DNA of 43,862 bases from Puniceicoccaceae bacterium K14 (GCA_022538095.1 JAKYXN010000044.1:1-43862); one strand, 5' to 3'; positions 36,053 to 43,862 are shown, counted from the first letter of the stretch. The notes: generated by a model not told the origin, from the letters alone. Made by a program: numbers and translations.

Positions 36053-37459
36053 ATGCAGTACGATGTAATTATCATAGGCTCGGGCTTTGCATCGATGTTT
36101 TTTTTACAAGGACTCCTTGATAAAAAGAATAGCCCTAAAAGGATATTAATAATTGAAAAAGGCGCCAACGAACCCCACTTCGAAAGGCTTGCAAAAAGAC
36201 GATTCATACAATGGTCAGAAACAAGCACACAAACGATAACTAACAATACCCCCGAAAAGCCTTGGACATACAGCATCGCTTACGGAGGAGGATCAAATTG
36301 CTGGTTCGGAAGTACTCCAAGAATATTACCAAACGGTTTTAAAACTAAAACTGATTTTGGAATCGGCCAGGATTGGCCAATAGACTATAACACTCTAGAA
36401 CAATACTACACAAAAGCAGAAGGCATCCTCGAAGTATCTGGAGGAGAGACGCCCTACCCAAAATCTGCACCCTACCCTCTTCCCGCACACAGGCTTTCAG
36501 AACCAGATGAAATCCTAAGGGAAGCGTATCCAGAATACTATTTTTCACTTCCTACGGCTCGTGCATCTAGGCCCTCAAAACGCCCACAATGTTGCGGTAA
36601 CGGCGTCTGTTTCCTATGTCCAATCGATTCAAAATTCACGATCGAAAATGGCATGAGGTACGTACGTGATGACTCTAGAATTGAAGTTGTATACAATGCC
36701 TCAGTCAAAAACATATCACACAGTCAGGGAATCGCAAACGGCGTATCCGCAACAATGAAAGACGGAAGTGAAAAGTATTTCAGTGGAGATATTATTGCCT
36801 TAGGTGCAAATGCTATATTCAACCCTTGGATACTATTAAAATCTGGGATCAAAACTCCACAGACCGGCAAGGGGCTTTGTGAACAAGCTGGGGCAGCAAT
36901 TAATGTAAAACTGAAGGGGTTAAAAAATAAACAGGGATCGACAGTTACAACAGGTTGGGGCGTGAAAGACCTTTTTAGCAACGATCGAAGCCAAAGATCC
37001 GGGTTTATGTTCAACACTGTCAACCGCCCTATGAACATCCAACTAGACCCCAACTCCCCCTTCTCACATCTGGAAATAATCGCTTCAATCGAAGATTTTA
37101 GACAGGAGAGAAACAAAGTTACTTTTGACGACAGCGACAAACCCCAAATTGAATTCCATGGCCATTCTGAATTTGCAGAAAAAACATTTAAACGGATCGA
37201 GGAATTGGTCGGAGAATTGATAGAACCATTACCAATTGAATCTATAAAATTCTCTCACAGGCGAACAACTGAGTCCCATATACAATGCACGACCCCTATG
37301 GGAGAAAGCCCAGATTCGAGTGTAGCAGACAAATACTGCAAGCATCACAATTTCAGCAACCTTTACGTTTTAGGAAGCGGGAACTTTCCAACAGCTTCAC
37401 CGGAGAATCCAACATTAACAATTTGTGCTTTATCGCTATACGCAGCCGATAATATCTAA
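36053..37459 (+). CDS. GMC-family flavin oxidoreductase
   Basis: The 468-residue product has the FAD dinucleotide fold YDVIIIGSGFASMFF at the N-terminus, YGGGSNCWFGSTPRILP, a Cys-rich patch QCCGNGVCFLCP near residue 180-190, and the GMC C-terminal signature SHIQCTTPMG then ENPTLTICALSLYAADNI, with the catalytic-site His in SHIQ. GMC enzymes oxidise alcohol groups of sugars and alcohols. No signal peptide is present, but the next gene encodes a twin-arginine-signal protein, so export as a complex is possible. It is the penultimate gene of the glycan locus. Confidence 0.83.
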   Translation: MQYDVIIIGSGFASMFFLQGLLDKKNSPKRILIIEKGANEPHFERLAKRRFIQWSETSTQTITNNTPEKPWTYSIAYGGGSNCWFGSTPRILPNGFKTKTDFGIGQDWPIDYNTLEQYYTKAEGILEVSGGETPYPKSAPYPLPAHRLSEPDEILREAYPEYYFSLPTARASRPSKRPQCCGNGVCFLCPIDSKFTIENGMRYVRDDSRIEVVYNASVKNISHSQGIANGVSATMKDGSEKYFSGDIIALGANAIFNPWILLKSGIKTPQTGKGLCEQAGAAINVKLKGLKNKQGSTVTTGWGVKDLFSNDRSQRSGFMFNTVNRPMNIQLDPNSPFSHLEIIASIEDFRQERNKVTFDDSDKPQIEFHGHSEFAEKTFKRIEELVGELIEPLPIESIKFSHRRTTESHIQCTTPMGESPDSSVADKYCKHHNFSNLYVLGSGNFPTASPENPTLTICALSLYAADNI

Positions 37460-37463
37460 AAAA

Positions 37464-37868
37464 ATGAATAGAAGGAATTTTCTAGCCGCCTTTTCGACTG
37501 CTTTCCTACTGGCAGCCATCGCCCTAACAAGCTCTAGAGCAAGAAAGTTCCTAAGAAAACTAAAGCGTGCCGTACTTCCAGCTCCATCTAAACATAAAAA
37601 AGCCGAAGAATTAATATCCAAGCTTCAAGATTTTAATATAAATGAAGAAGTTGCACTAACCTTCATCGAGAATCACATAAAATTAAACCAAGCAAGCACG
37701 TGGTTTAAAATTGATGATAAAATATTAAAAATATTTCTACTTTCGACAGATTACATTCAAAATGGAGCAGACGCTTCGCGTAAACTTAATTGGGTCACAT
37801 ACTACTCGCCTTGGCTTGCCCCATGCTACAACCCTTTCATCTTGGCTCAGAACGCGCTAGCCAACTAA
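37464..37868 (+). CDS. Small twin-arginine-signal protein (possible oxidoreductase partner)
   Basis: Read from the ATG at 37464 the product is 134 residues and starts MNRRNFLAAFSTAFLLAAIA, a typical Tat signal (RRxFL). An upstream ATG at 37425 would bury the signal and overlap the GMC gene by 35 bases, so the later start is preferred. The mature part is small, mostly helical, with a WVTYYSPWLAPCYNP segment near its end. Gluconate dehydrogenase-type GMC enzymes use such a small Tat-signal subunit to carry the flavoprotein across the membrane; this is the proposed role. No homology to a named family is recognised. Confidence 0.7.
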   Translation: MNRRNFLAAFSTAFLLAAIALTSSRARKFLRKLKRAVLPAPSKHKKAEELISKLQDFNINEEVALTFIENHIKLNQASTWFKIDDKILKIFLLSTDYIQNGADASRKLNWVTYYSPWLAPCYNPFILAQNALAN

Positions 37869-37919
37869 AAAGAGAGAGAAGGAAACAGGCCTCTCAACAA
37901 CTCTTAAAAGATTAAAAAA

Positions 37920-38870
37920 CTACCTACCCCTCAAAATGTTAACTATCTTTTTTGGGAGGACTCTCTTAACCAATCGCTTGGCTCCCCCCACTACAATATC
38001 ATTCTTTTGGTGAAGGGTCCAAGAATCCACACAGAAAACAGGACGTTTCGTCAATCTGTGAATCTCTGAAGCTTGCCAGCTCTCACTCTCATAAAAGAGG
38101 CGAAAATCCGACAACTCATCGTACATTTTGGCCTTATGAGGAATATGGAGTTTTAAGCGTCTTCGTTCCTCGGCCGTATCCACGTCAATCATTCTCAGAT
38201 CTCGGAACTTTATTCCGTGCTTATTCATCCACTCAACAGTTGCATCGCGATATTTCTCCAAACGCGATGTTACGAGACAACCGATCTCGAACTTAGGAAT
38301 AAACTTTGGAGGGGCATTTAAGATAAAATTCATGTATTTTTCACCATCGTCATTATCTTCTGGCGAAGGGTCATCACAAAGAACTCCGTCAATATCGACA
38401 CAAGACCATTCCATTATTGGGTGGTTCATTATATTCCACTCAAAAAGCCTAGGAACATTAATCACCTTCCCGTAATAATCTACTCGATCCAATACACTCT
38501 CCGTTGCGATCGGCACAAAAGTCAAAATTTCGACGTCGCGATCTTCCAATTTAAGCGATTCTTTAGCCATCTCGAGGCTGATCCCCGAGTGAATACTGTC
38601 ATCTACTAGCAAGACTTTCCTCGCCTCGTTTGGATATTCAACTCCTCCACCCAAACTCATACGCTGGCTCTTCCAAACTTTGACATTCGCATTAAACCCT
38701 GCCAAATCACTCAATGGCTTGTTCAGAAAGGTTGAAAGCATATTCGCCGCCAAGAGGCCGCTTCTAGGAATCCCAACCACTAAATCAATGTCATTCGGAA
38801 GTTTTGCAGCTGCCGACAAAACAAGATCGCTAAGATCTTGAAATTTTAAGAATGTAATTCGTGAAGCCAT
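37920..38870 (-). CDS. Phosphoribosyltransferase-HAD fusion protein
   Basis: The 316-residue protein has two joined domains. The N-terminal half is a type I phosphoribosyltransferase with VGIPRSGLLAANML and the PRPP motif VLLVDDSIHSG (Asp90-Asp91). The C-terminal half from about residue 155 is HAD-like: CVDIDGVLCD gives Asp159 and Asp161, VTSR at about 200 fits motif II and a Lys-rich stretch follows. It converges on the glycan locus, ending 51 bases from the Tat-signal gene, and shares a 401-base divergent control region with the isochorismatase-like gene. The reaction is unknown; nucleotide or sugar-phosphate chemistry is a reasonable guess. Confidence 0.78.
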   Translation of the reverse strand: MASRITFLKFQDLSDLVLSAAAKLPNDIDLVVGIPRSGLLAANMLSTFLNKPLSDLAGFNANVKVWKSQRMSLGGGVEYPNEARKVLLVDDSIHSGISLEMAKESLKLEDRDVEILTFVPIATESVLDRVDYYGKVINVPRLFEWNIMNHPIMEWSCVDIDGVLCDDPSPEDNDDGEKYMNFILNAPPKFIPKFEIGCLVTSRLEKYRDATVEWMNKHGIKFRDLRMIDVDTAEERRRLKLHIPHKAKMYDELSDFRLFYESESWQASEIHRLTKRPVFCVDSWTLHQKNDIVVGGAKRLVKRVLPKKIVNILRGR

Positions 38871-39271
38871 ACTTATTTGTAATCGCCCAATATCAACATA
38901 AGAAAATTTGACATGTCAACCTATACCCAAATCAAGTTAACCAATAAATAAAGTCTGCATAAACTACCTAGCAAAAATAACTTATGGCCTGGAGTCTTCC
39001 AACTACCTAAAACTCTAAGTAGATACACTTAACTTCATTATTTTTTGATATATTGTTTTAAGTTAGTGCTAATTATATTTTCTATTATTTTACTTTTGTT
39101 CTCCACTTAAGATCACTTGATATCAAAATCTATACATTACCCTTTGAAAACAAAAATCTTCATAATATAATATTTTTGATAAATCCCCCAAATTTCTATC
39201 ATCGACAAGTGAATGCCCCTTCATATTGGTAAAGCTCAATATTTTACCGCAATAAGATTAAACTATTAAAC
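38871..39271. promoter_or_regulatory. AT-rich divergent control region
   Basis: This 401-base gap between two divergent genes has no ORF. It is conspicuously AT-rich with long A/T runs. It contains two perfect palindromes of the form TTGA...TCAA: TTGACATGTCAA at 38908-38919 (38 bases from the PRTase-HAD start) and TTGATATCAA at 39117-39126. A further inverted pair, GGTAAA (39228-39233) and TTTACC (39243-39248), lies 24 bases before the isochorismatase-like start. These could be operators; no clear -10/-35 pair was assigned. Confidence 0.5.
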
Positions 39272-40342
39272 ATGCCGGACAACCATAAGGCCGCTAACGA
39301 AATTCTCAACTCTGTCGCCTTGCTGGTGATCGATGCCCAAGACGTTTTCATAGACACAATTCACAACCGCGAAGAGTTTCTAATGCGCACAGCATTTGTG
39401 ATCGAAGCTGCACGTACTCTGAGAATAAAGACAATATTTACCGAGCAAGTACCTAACCGCCTCGGACGCACAAACTCACGCCTCTATAGTTTAGCGAGAA
39501 AGCCTAAGGTTTTTTCAAAAAATTCTTTCTCGGCCCTCAAGTCAAACGGCATTGAACAGTACCTTAAGAACCAGGAAGTCTACAACTTAATCGTTTGCGG
39601 TTTGGAGACTCCTATCTGCATCTATCAAACAGTTCTAAATGCCGAAGAAATCGATATTGACTGCACCGTCCTAACAGACGCACTCGGATGCAGAAGAGAA
39701 AAAGATGGAGAGCAAGTTCTAGAAGCGATGAGAAAGCTCAACTGCGAATTGCTTCCATCCGAATCAGTGTTTTACAGCCTCTTATCGGATACAATCCACC
39801 CACTGTTCAAGCAATTCAACAACCTAGTTTCAAACTACGCAAAACGAGAATTTGACGAGAATTACTTCAAAGGTTCTAGCAACCAAAACTCGCAAAATAT
39901 TGAGAAATCCAAGCACCGAAACGAAAAACCTTTCTCTCGCAAGAATCGTTTCGATTCCCAAAACTCAGAGAACAACAAAAAAGTTGATGCAGCACCTGAA
40001 GAGCCGAGCAAAGAAAAGCCAGTTTCTAGCACCCCAACTAAAGCAGTAGATTCCCCAAACACGCCAGACTCAAATCGGAAAGCAGAAGTAAAGCAAAGTG
40101 AACTATCACTACCAACAAAAGAGCACAAATCTGAATCTGCTGCAGAAGCCGATTCACTCACTAAGGAGCCTGCGAAGAAAAAGGCAAAGAAAGCAGCCAA
40201 ACGCATAGCCAAAAAAGCCGCCAAGAAAATCACTAAGAAAACGACAAAAAAGGCAACTAAACGGGTAGCAAAGAAGACTGCTGCGAAATCCTCCGAAAAG
40301 CCCACGCAAGCATCAGAAGAAAACTTACCGCAAACGGACTAA
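39272..40342 (+). CDS. Isochorismatase-fold hydrolase with histone-H1-like tail
   Basis: The 356-residue protein has two unlike parts. Residues about 15-175 form a cysteine hydrolase of the isochorismatase family with the expected triad Asp21 (LVIDAQD), Lys83 (FSKNSF) and Cys116 (TPICIYQT). Residues about 190-300 are a polar Ser/Glu/Lys linker. Residues about 301-342 are almost entirely Lys and Ala with Thr, in repeats like KKAAKK and ITKKTTKKATK, the composition of histone H1 C-termini and bacterial H1-like proteins. The tail should bind nucleic acid or polyphosphate. The 3' end overlaps convergent tsaD by four bases. Confidence 0.85.
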   Translation: MPDNHKAANEILNSVALLVIDAQDVFIDTIHNREEFLMRTAFVIEAARTLRIKTIFTEQVPNRLGRTNSRLYSLARKPKVFSKNSFSALKSNGIEQYLKNQEVYNLIVCGLETPICIYQTVLNAEEIDIDCTVLTDALGCRREKDGEQVLEAMRKLNCELLPSESVFYSLLSDTIHPLFKQFNNLVSNYAKREFDENYFKGSSNQNSQNIEKSKHRNEKPFSRKNRFDSQNSENNKKVDAAPEEPSKEKPVSSTPTKAVDSPNTPDSNRKAEVKQSELSLPTKEHKSESAAEADSLTKEPAKKKAKKAAKRIAKKAAKKITKKTTKKATKRVAKKTAAKSSEKPTQASEENLPQTD

Positions 40343-41373
40343 CTGATTTTCTGTTCGATTGTAAGCCCAGGTAGAATATCGCTTTCGAAGGCATTTTCTG
40401 CACAATTATCGAACACATGACTAAAGGCGATCATGCCCGCATTATCGCCCGTATGTTTTCTCTGAGCCAAGAAGCACTCTACTTTCGATTTCTTAGCTAA
40501 ACCCTCAAACCGACTTCTCAACAATTGATTATTGGATACCCCTCCTGACAAGCCGATACTACGAAAAGCATCAGTTTTTAATGCCTTGGAGGCTTTTCGT
40601 ATCAAGGCATCCACAACAGCTTCTTGGTAAGAAGCGCAAATATCAGCCAAGCCAGAATCGATTTCTGAATCATCAAGTTTATCTAAAGCATACCTCAAAC
40701 TAGTCTTCAGCCCGGAAAAACTAAAATCAAAGTTTGGTTTGTGCAATAAGGCTCTTGGAAAATCATAGGCATTTGAATCACCTTTTTGAGACCATTCTTC
40801 CATCTTAGGTCCCCCTGGATAGCCTAGCCCGAGAAGCTTCGCCCCTTTATCCAAGGCCTCTCCCGCTGCATCGTCTATCGTCTGACCTAGAACTCGAATC
40901 TGGCGATCACCATCAATTGAGGCCAATATCGTATTTCCGCCAGAAACGATTAGCGAAAGATGAGGAAGTAGCTTTTCGACCTCCAAGTCAAAATCACTCG
41001 GACCATCTTCGTATTTAGAAATAAATACAGAATGAGCATGTGCTCTCAAATGATTAACTGGGCGTACAGGAGCTCCCAAAGCTACCGACAAAGAATCAGC
41101 AACAGCAATACCCATTGCTAAACATCCAGCTAAACCCGGTCCAACAGTTACCGCGATCTCAGTTATGACATCCAAGCCAAACTTAGTTTCCATTTCGCTC
41201 AACAGAGGCCCAAAATTGTTTAAGTGCTCCCGACTAGCGAGGTCAGGCACAACACCACCGTATTCTGCATGTAAGGCAATTTGCGTACTCACCCATTCAC
41301 CAACCAACCCCCTCTCACGATCAAAAAGAGCGATAGCAGACTCGTCGCACGAACTCTCAATTCCTAGTATCAT
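40339..41373 (-). CDS. tsaD: tRNA N6-adenosine threonylcarbamoyltransferase (TsaD)
   Basis: TsaD completes the t6A modification at position 37 of ANN-decoding tRNAs, an essential step in translation fidelity. The 344-residue ASKHA-fold product shows MILGIESSCDES, the metal-binding HLRAHAHS (HxxxH), LIVSGGNT, DDAAGEALDKGAKLLG and LSGGVSNNQLLR. It is full length and complete. It follows the S41 protease gene by 11 bases, so the two are probably cotranscribed. Confidence 0.96.
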   Translation of the reverse strand: MILGIESSCDESAIALFDRERGLVGEWVSTQIALHAEYGGVVPDLASREHLNNFGPLLSEMETKFGLDVITEIAVTVGPGLAGCLAMGIAVADSLSVALGAPVRPVNHLRAHAHSVFISKYEDGPSDFDLEVEKLLPHLSLIVSGGNTILASIDGDRQIRVLGQTIDDAAGEALDKGAKLLGLGYPGGPKMEEWSQKGDSNAYDFPRALLHKPNFDFSFSGLKTSLRYALDKLDDSEIDSGLADICASYQEAVVDALIRKASKALKTDAFRSIGLSGGVSNNQLLRSRFEGLAKKSKVECFLAQRKHTGDNAGMIAFSHVFDNCAENAFESDILPGLTIEQKIS

Positions 41374-41384
41374 ATCTATCGTTA

Positions 41385-42743
41385 CTAAAGACCATTAGGG
41401 CTGGATAGCTTTCTTTCCAAAAGCTCTACTCCAGTTTGCAGTTGTTGGTCTTCAATCGGTTCAAAACCGTACTGCTCCGCAAATTCCTCTCTATTAACTA
41501 TCTTCAATCGGCTTTTCTGTATCGATAGTTTTCGATTTTCCTCTAAGGTCGTTTCTACCATTACATCTGGCTCAATCCCCTCGCCGTGAATCACATAACC
41601 ACCTGGAGTATAATATTTTGCTGTGGTGAGCTTTATTGCAGAGCCTCCACCCAAATCAAGAACGCGTTGAACAGAGCCTTTACCAAAACTCTTTTCCCCA
41701 ACGATCAAAGCCAAATTATAATCCCTCAAGGCCCCTGCTACGATTTCAGAAGCGCTGGCCGTTCCCGAGTTTATCAATACAATTAATTCTAGGTCGTATG
41801 GCTTTCTGTTGTTTTGGGATAGCCACCTTTCGTTGGCATCTGGATGACGGCCTTCAGTATAAACGACTAACTGATCCTTCTCCAAAAACGGTTCAACCAC
41901 CTCGACTGCCGCTTCGAGCAATCCACCTGGGTTATTTCTCAAGTCGATTACCAAGCCTTTCATTCCAGCATTTTCCAATTGCGTAATGGCTGCAGTGACC
42001 TCCGTGCCTGTTTTGGCCCCAAATTGGGAAATCCGTAAGTATCCAATTTTGTCCGTCAGCATCTCAACCCCTCGAACACTATCGACTTCGATCACCTCTC
42101 GCACTAAATCGTAGCTAAGCTTCTCGTCGCTTGCTGGGCGATAGACGCCCACTTGAACGCTCGAACCTGGCTTCCCTCGCAAAACTTTTACGATTCCGGA
42201 CAATCCTTCGCCTTCGACACTTTCACCTTCAACCTCAATAATAATATCGCCACTTAAGACCCCCGCACCGTCAGCAGGAGAACCTTCAATCGGGGCGACC
42301 ACAATCAGTTGCTCATCTCTAAATTCCACCTGCACCCCGATACCTCCAAATTCTTGCGACGTATCTGCTTTCAAATCATTTAGCCGTTCGGGGTTCATAT
42401 ATTCCGAATACGGATCCAAATTATCCAATAAACTCTCCAAAGCTGTGTCCGCCAGAGTGTCGCTATCAGCATCCTCCAAATCCACGTAGTACGTATCTAT
42501 TAAATCCAAAACGCGCTCCAAACGAGTCGTCGCATCTCGCGAGTCCAAGAAATTGCTTAAGCTTCCATGCCTCGCAACGCCAACGCCCAAGCGGAACGCC
42601 TGAAACAAAGCCACGCTTAAAACCGCGAGGAAAAATATGGATTTTATAAAGTTCTTTGCTTTCAAAGTATCTGAAAAAATTAGAGTAGTTCCTAGTCGTT
42701 TAAGATTGGCTTTGGACTGAAGCTTCATGCAATTCAATTCCAC
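41385..42743 (-). CDS. S41 carboxy-terminal processing protease
   Basis: The 452-residue protease has an N-terminal membrane anchor at about 33-53 (after a polar lead), a PDZ domain with GGIGVQVEF and GSPADGAGVLSGD at about 130-215, and the S41 core: FGAKTGTEV, DLRNNPGGLLEAAVE, the catalytic Ser in GTASASEIVAG and the Lys in GEKSFGKGSVQ. It should cleave periplasmic proteins from the C-terminus. The start is uncertain: Met6 (base 42728) is equally likely, because only 17 bases separate base 42743 from the divergent gene. tsaD follows. Confidence 0.93.
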   Translation of the reverse strand: MELNCMKLQSKANLKRLGTTLIFSDTLKAKNFIKSIFFLAVLSVALFQAFRLGVGVARHGSLSNFLDSRDATTRLERVLDLIDTYYVDLEDADSDTLADTALESLLDNLDPYSEYMNPERLNDLKADTSQEFGGIGVQVEFRDEQLIVVAPIEGSPADGAGVLSGDIIIEVEGESVEGEGLSGIVKVLRGKPGSSVQVGVYRPASDEKLSYDLVREVIEVDSVRGVEMLTDKIGYLRISQFGAKTGTEVTAAITQLENAGMKGLVIDLRNNPGGLLEAAVEVVEPFLEKDQLVVYTEGRHPDANERWLSQNNRKPYDLELIVLINSGTASASEIVAGALRDYNLALIVGEKSFGKGSVQRVLDLGGGSAIKLTTAKYYTPGGYVIHGEGIEPDVMVETTLEENRKLSIQKSRLKIVNREEFAEQYGFEPIEDQQLQTGVELLERKLSSPNGL

Positions 42744-42760
42744 AAGTTAAGCACCAACAA

Positions 42761-43765
42761 ATGACTGTAACTCCCATCAAGTCCCCATCCATAGCCCAAA
42801 AGCTCAAAGAGATTAGCGATCATGAATGCAAGGTCTCATTTTCGGACTTCATGCAAACCGCCCTCTTCCATCCCGAAGACGGTTACTATACCAAGGTAAA
42901 AAATCGTGTAGGACGCGAAAGTAGGTCTGATTTTTTCACCTCATCTAGCTTCAAAAACTTATTCGCTCAGATTCTAATCGAATCCACATCAAATCTACTC
43001 GAATCAAGTAACCAACGACCCGCTGATTTCACTTGGGTAGAGATCGGAGCGGAGCCAAATAAAGCCTTGTTGGACTCTATCGAGCATCCATTTAGGGGAG
43101 CGGAAACGATCCGTGTCGGCACCGATATCAAACTAAAAGGCAAGCTGATTGTATTTTCCAACGAACTCTTTGATGCCCAGCCTTGCCACAGCTTAGTCTT
43201 CGACGAAGAGGTTTGGAAAGAACGCTTCGTACAAATTAATGACGAAGGAATCTCATTCCAACTAGGTAAAATTAAATCCCCTGGATTAACTCCGTATCTG
43301 GCAAAGCTCCCTAAGCTAGTACCACAAGGCTACACCATCGATATCCCGACTGGAGCAGACGCCCTGGCCGGCTCCATCTTGCAGCAAGACTGGAAGGGAC
43401 TCTTCGTCGCCTTTGACTACGGCAAGACTTGGAAATCTCTTATTCACGATACGCCTCAGGGCTCTGCTCGCGCCTACAAAGAACACAGACAAGTGACCGA
43501 TCTTTTAGCCGATGCAGGCGACCAAGACCTCACCTGTCACATCTGCTGGGACAACATAACCGATACAGTCGAGCGCCATGGGTTTTCAAAGATTACACTC
43601 GAGAGCCAAGAATCCTATATTATCAAGAGAGCGCCACGAGTAATGCAGGAAGCTTTCAATCCAGCAAACGACGCCTTTTCTAAGCAACGCTCACAATTAC
43701 GTCAACTTATCCATCCCACACTCATGGGGCAAAAGTTTCAGGCCATCAGTGCTGTAAAATTCTGA
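42761..43765 (+). CDS. MidA/NDUFAF7-like SAM-dependent methyltransferase
   Basis: The 334-residue product has the MidA-family features: ISDHECKVSFSDFMQTALFHPEDGYY at the start, the DFFTSSSF block, SNELFDAQPCH with the NELFDA signature, and the late RAYKEHRQV. In animals the family (NDUFAF7) dimethylates an arginine of a complex I subunit; bacterial substrates are mostly unknown. The SAM loop reads VEIGAEPNKALL instead of the usual glycine-rich EVGPGRGT, so activity may be altered. Its stop codon lies two bases before the right terminal repeat. Confidence 0.85.
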   Translation: MTVTPIKSPSIAQKLKEISDHECKVSFSDFMQTALFHPEDGYYTKVKNRVGRESRSDFFTSSSFKNLFAQILIESTSNLLESSNQRPADFTWVEIGAEPNKALLDSIEHPFRGAETIRVGTDIKLKGKLIVFSNELFDAQPCHSLVFDEEVWKERFVQINDEGISFQLGKIKSPGLTPYLAKLPKLVPQGYTIDIPTGADALAGSILQQDWKGLFVAFDYGKTWKSLIHDTPQGSARAYKEHRQVTDLLADAGDQDLTCHICWDNITDTVERHGFSKITLESQESYIIKRAPRVMQEAFNPANDAFSKQRSQLRQLIHPTLMGQKFQAISAVKF

Positions 43766-43767
43766 AA

Positions 43768-43861
43768 AGTAAAGATCCCCGGAGCAAGCTCTCTCCCTTC
43801 GGTCGACTGGCACTTCGTGCCAGCGAGGCATTCATAACATCAATCTTACCTAACTTCACTC
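43768..43861. repeat. Right copy of 94-base inverted terminal repeat
   Basis: The right arm is the exact reverse complement of bases 1-94, with the same hairpins. It begins two bases after the stop of the MidA-like gene, just as the left arm meets the stop of the protease gene, so the element sits at gene 3' ends. Position 43862 is the only base beyond it. Confidence 0.9.
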
Positions 43862-43862
43862 A

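Noticed and set aside
16744-37868. Recent horizontal island for the glycan locus
   Set aside because: The locus is AT-richer by eye, but such loci usually are; there is no integrase, tRNA or direct repeat at its edges.
37869-37919. Intrinsic terminator between the glycan locus and the PRTase-HAD gene
   Set aside because: GAGAG and CTCTC can pair weakly across a long loop, but there is no strong stem followed by a T-run on either strand.
39228-39248. GGTAAA...TTTACC as a firm operator
   Set aside because: Six-base arms with a nine-base loop occur by chance in AT-rich DNA; kept only as a note in the region entry.
39862-40305. 147-aa minus-strand ORF rich in Phe and Ala
   Set aside because: It is the complement of the Lys/Ala-rich tail; the composition is a codon shadow, not a membrane protein.

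Overview
The window looks like chromosomal DNA of a Gram-negative bacterium with an LPS-type outer membrane. The Verrucomicrobiota (Opitutae/Puniceicoccales-like) are my best guess. The signs are a Kdo synthesis gene (kdsA), BamD-like and LptE-like envelope-assembly genes, the conserved rpmF-plsX-fabH block, and large secreted proteins with chitobiase-type domains. The phylum call is inference from gene content and protein style; no rRNA or marker tree is available here. No tRNA, rRNA, CRISPR array, integrase or transposase was found.

Layout. (1) 1-94 and 43768-43861 are perfect inverted copies of one 94-base repeat that abuts the 3' ends of the two outermost genes, so the window is probably a contig that ends in a dispersed repeat. 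(2) 90-4924: a secreted subtilisin-like protease, kdsA, a MAT2B-like short-chain dehydrogenase and orn (oligoribonuclease). (3) 5053-8883, minus strand: trpD-glmM-TPR protein, probably one operon. (4) 9077-13090, plus strand: rpmF (59 aa, Cys-less L32), plsX, fabH, a BamD-like TPR protein and an LptE-like lipoprotein. (5) 13153-16619: rpe, hpt, an RlmI-like methyltransferase, PPK2 polyphosphate kinase and an overlapping Nudix hydrolase.

(6) 16744-37868 is a 21-kb, all-plus-strand exopolysaccharide/surface-glycan locus. It holds a FemAB-like acyltransferase, a Wzc-like chain-length protein with a broken Walker A motif, an Alg14/Alg13-type split glycosyltransferase, two hexapeptide acyltransferases, five GT2 and three GT4/GT-B glycosyltransferases, a large secreted protein of unknown activity with a chitobiase-type domain, a Wzy/WaaL-like membrane protein, a Wzx-like flippase, and a GMC oxidoreductase paired with a small twin-arginine-signal protein. 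Spacing is tight, with several ATGA overlaps. It lacks a recognisable initiating phosphoglycosyltransferase and a Wza-type exporter, which must be elsewhere if this is a Wzx/Wzy pathway.

(7) 37920-43765: a phosphoribosyltransferase-HAD fusion, an AT-rich divergent control region with two short perfect palindromes, an isochorismatase-fold hydrolase carrying a histone-H1-like Lys/Ala tail, tsaD, an S41 carboxy-terminal protease and a MidA-like methyltransferase.

The best candidates for new biology are the secreted oxidoreductase and large secreted protein inside the glycan locus, the kinase-dead-looking Wzc homologue, the isochorismatase with a DNA-binding-like tail, and the PRTase-HAD fusion beside the glycan locus.
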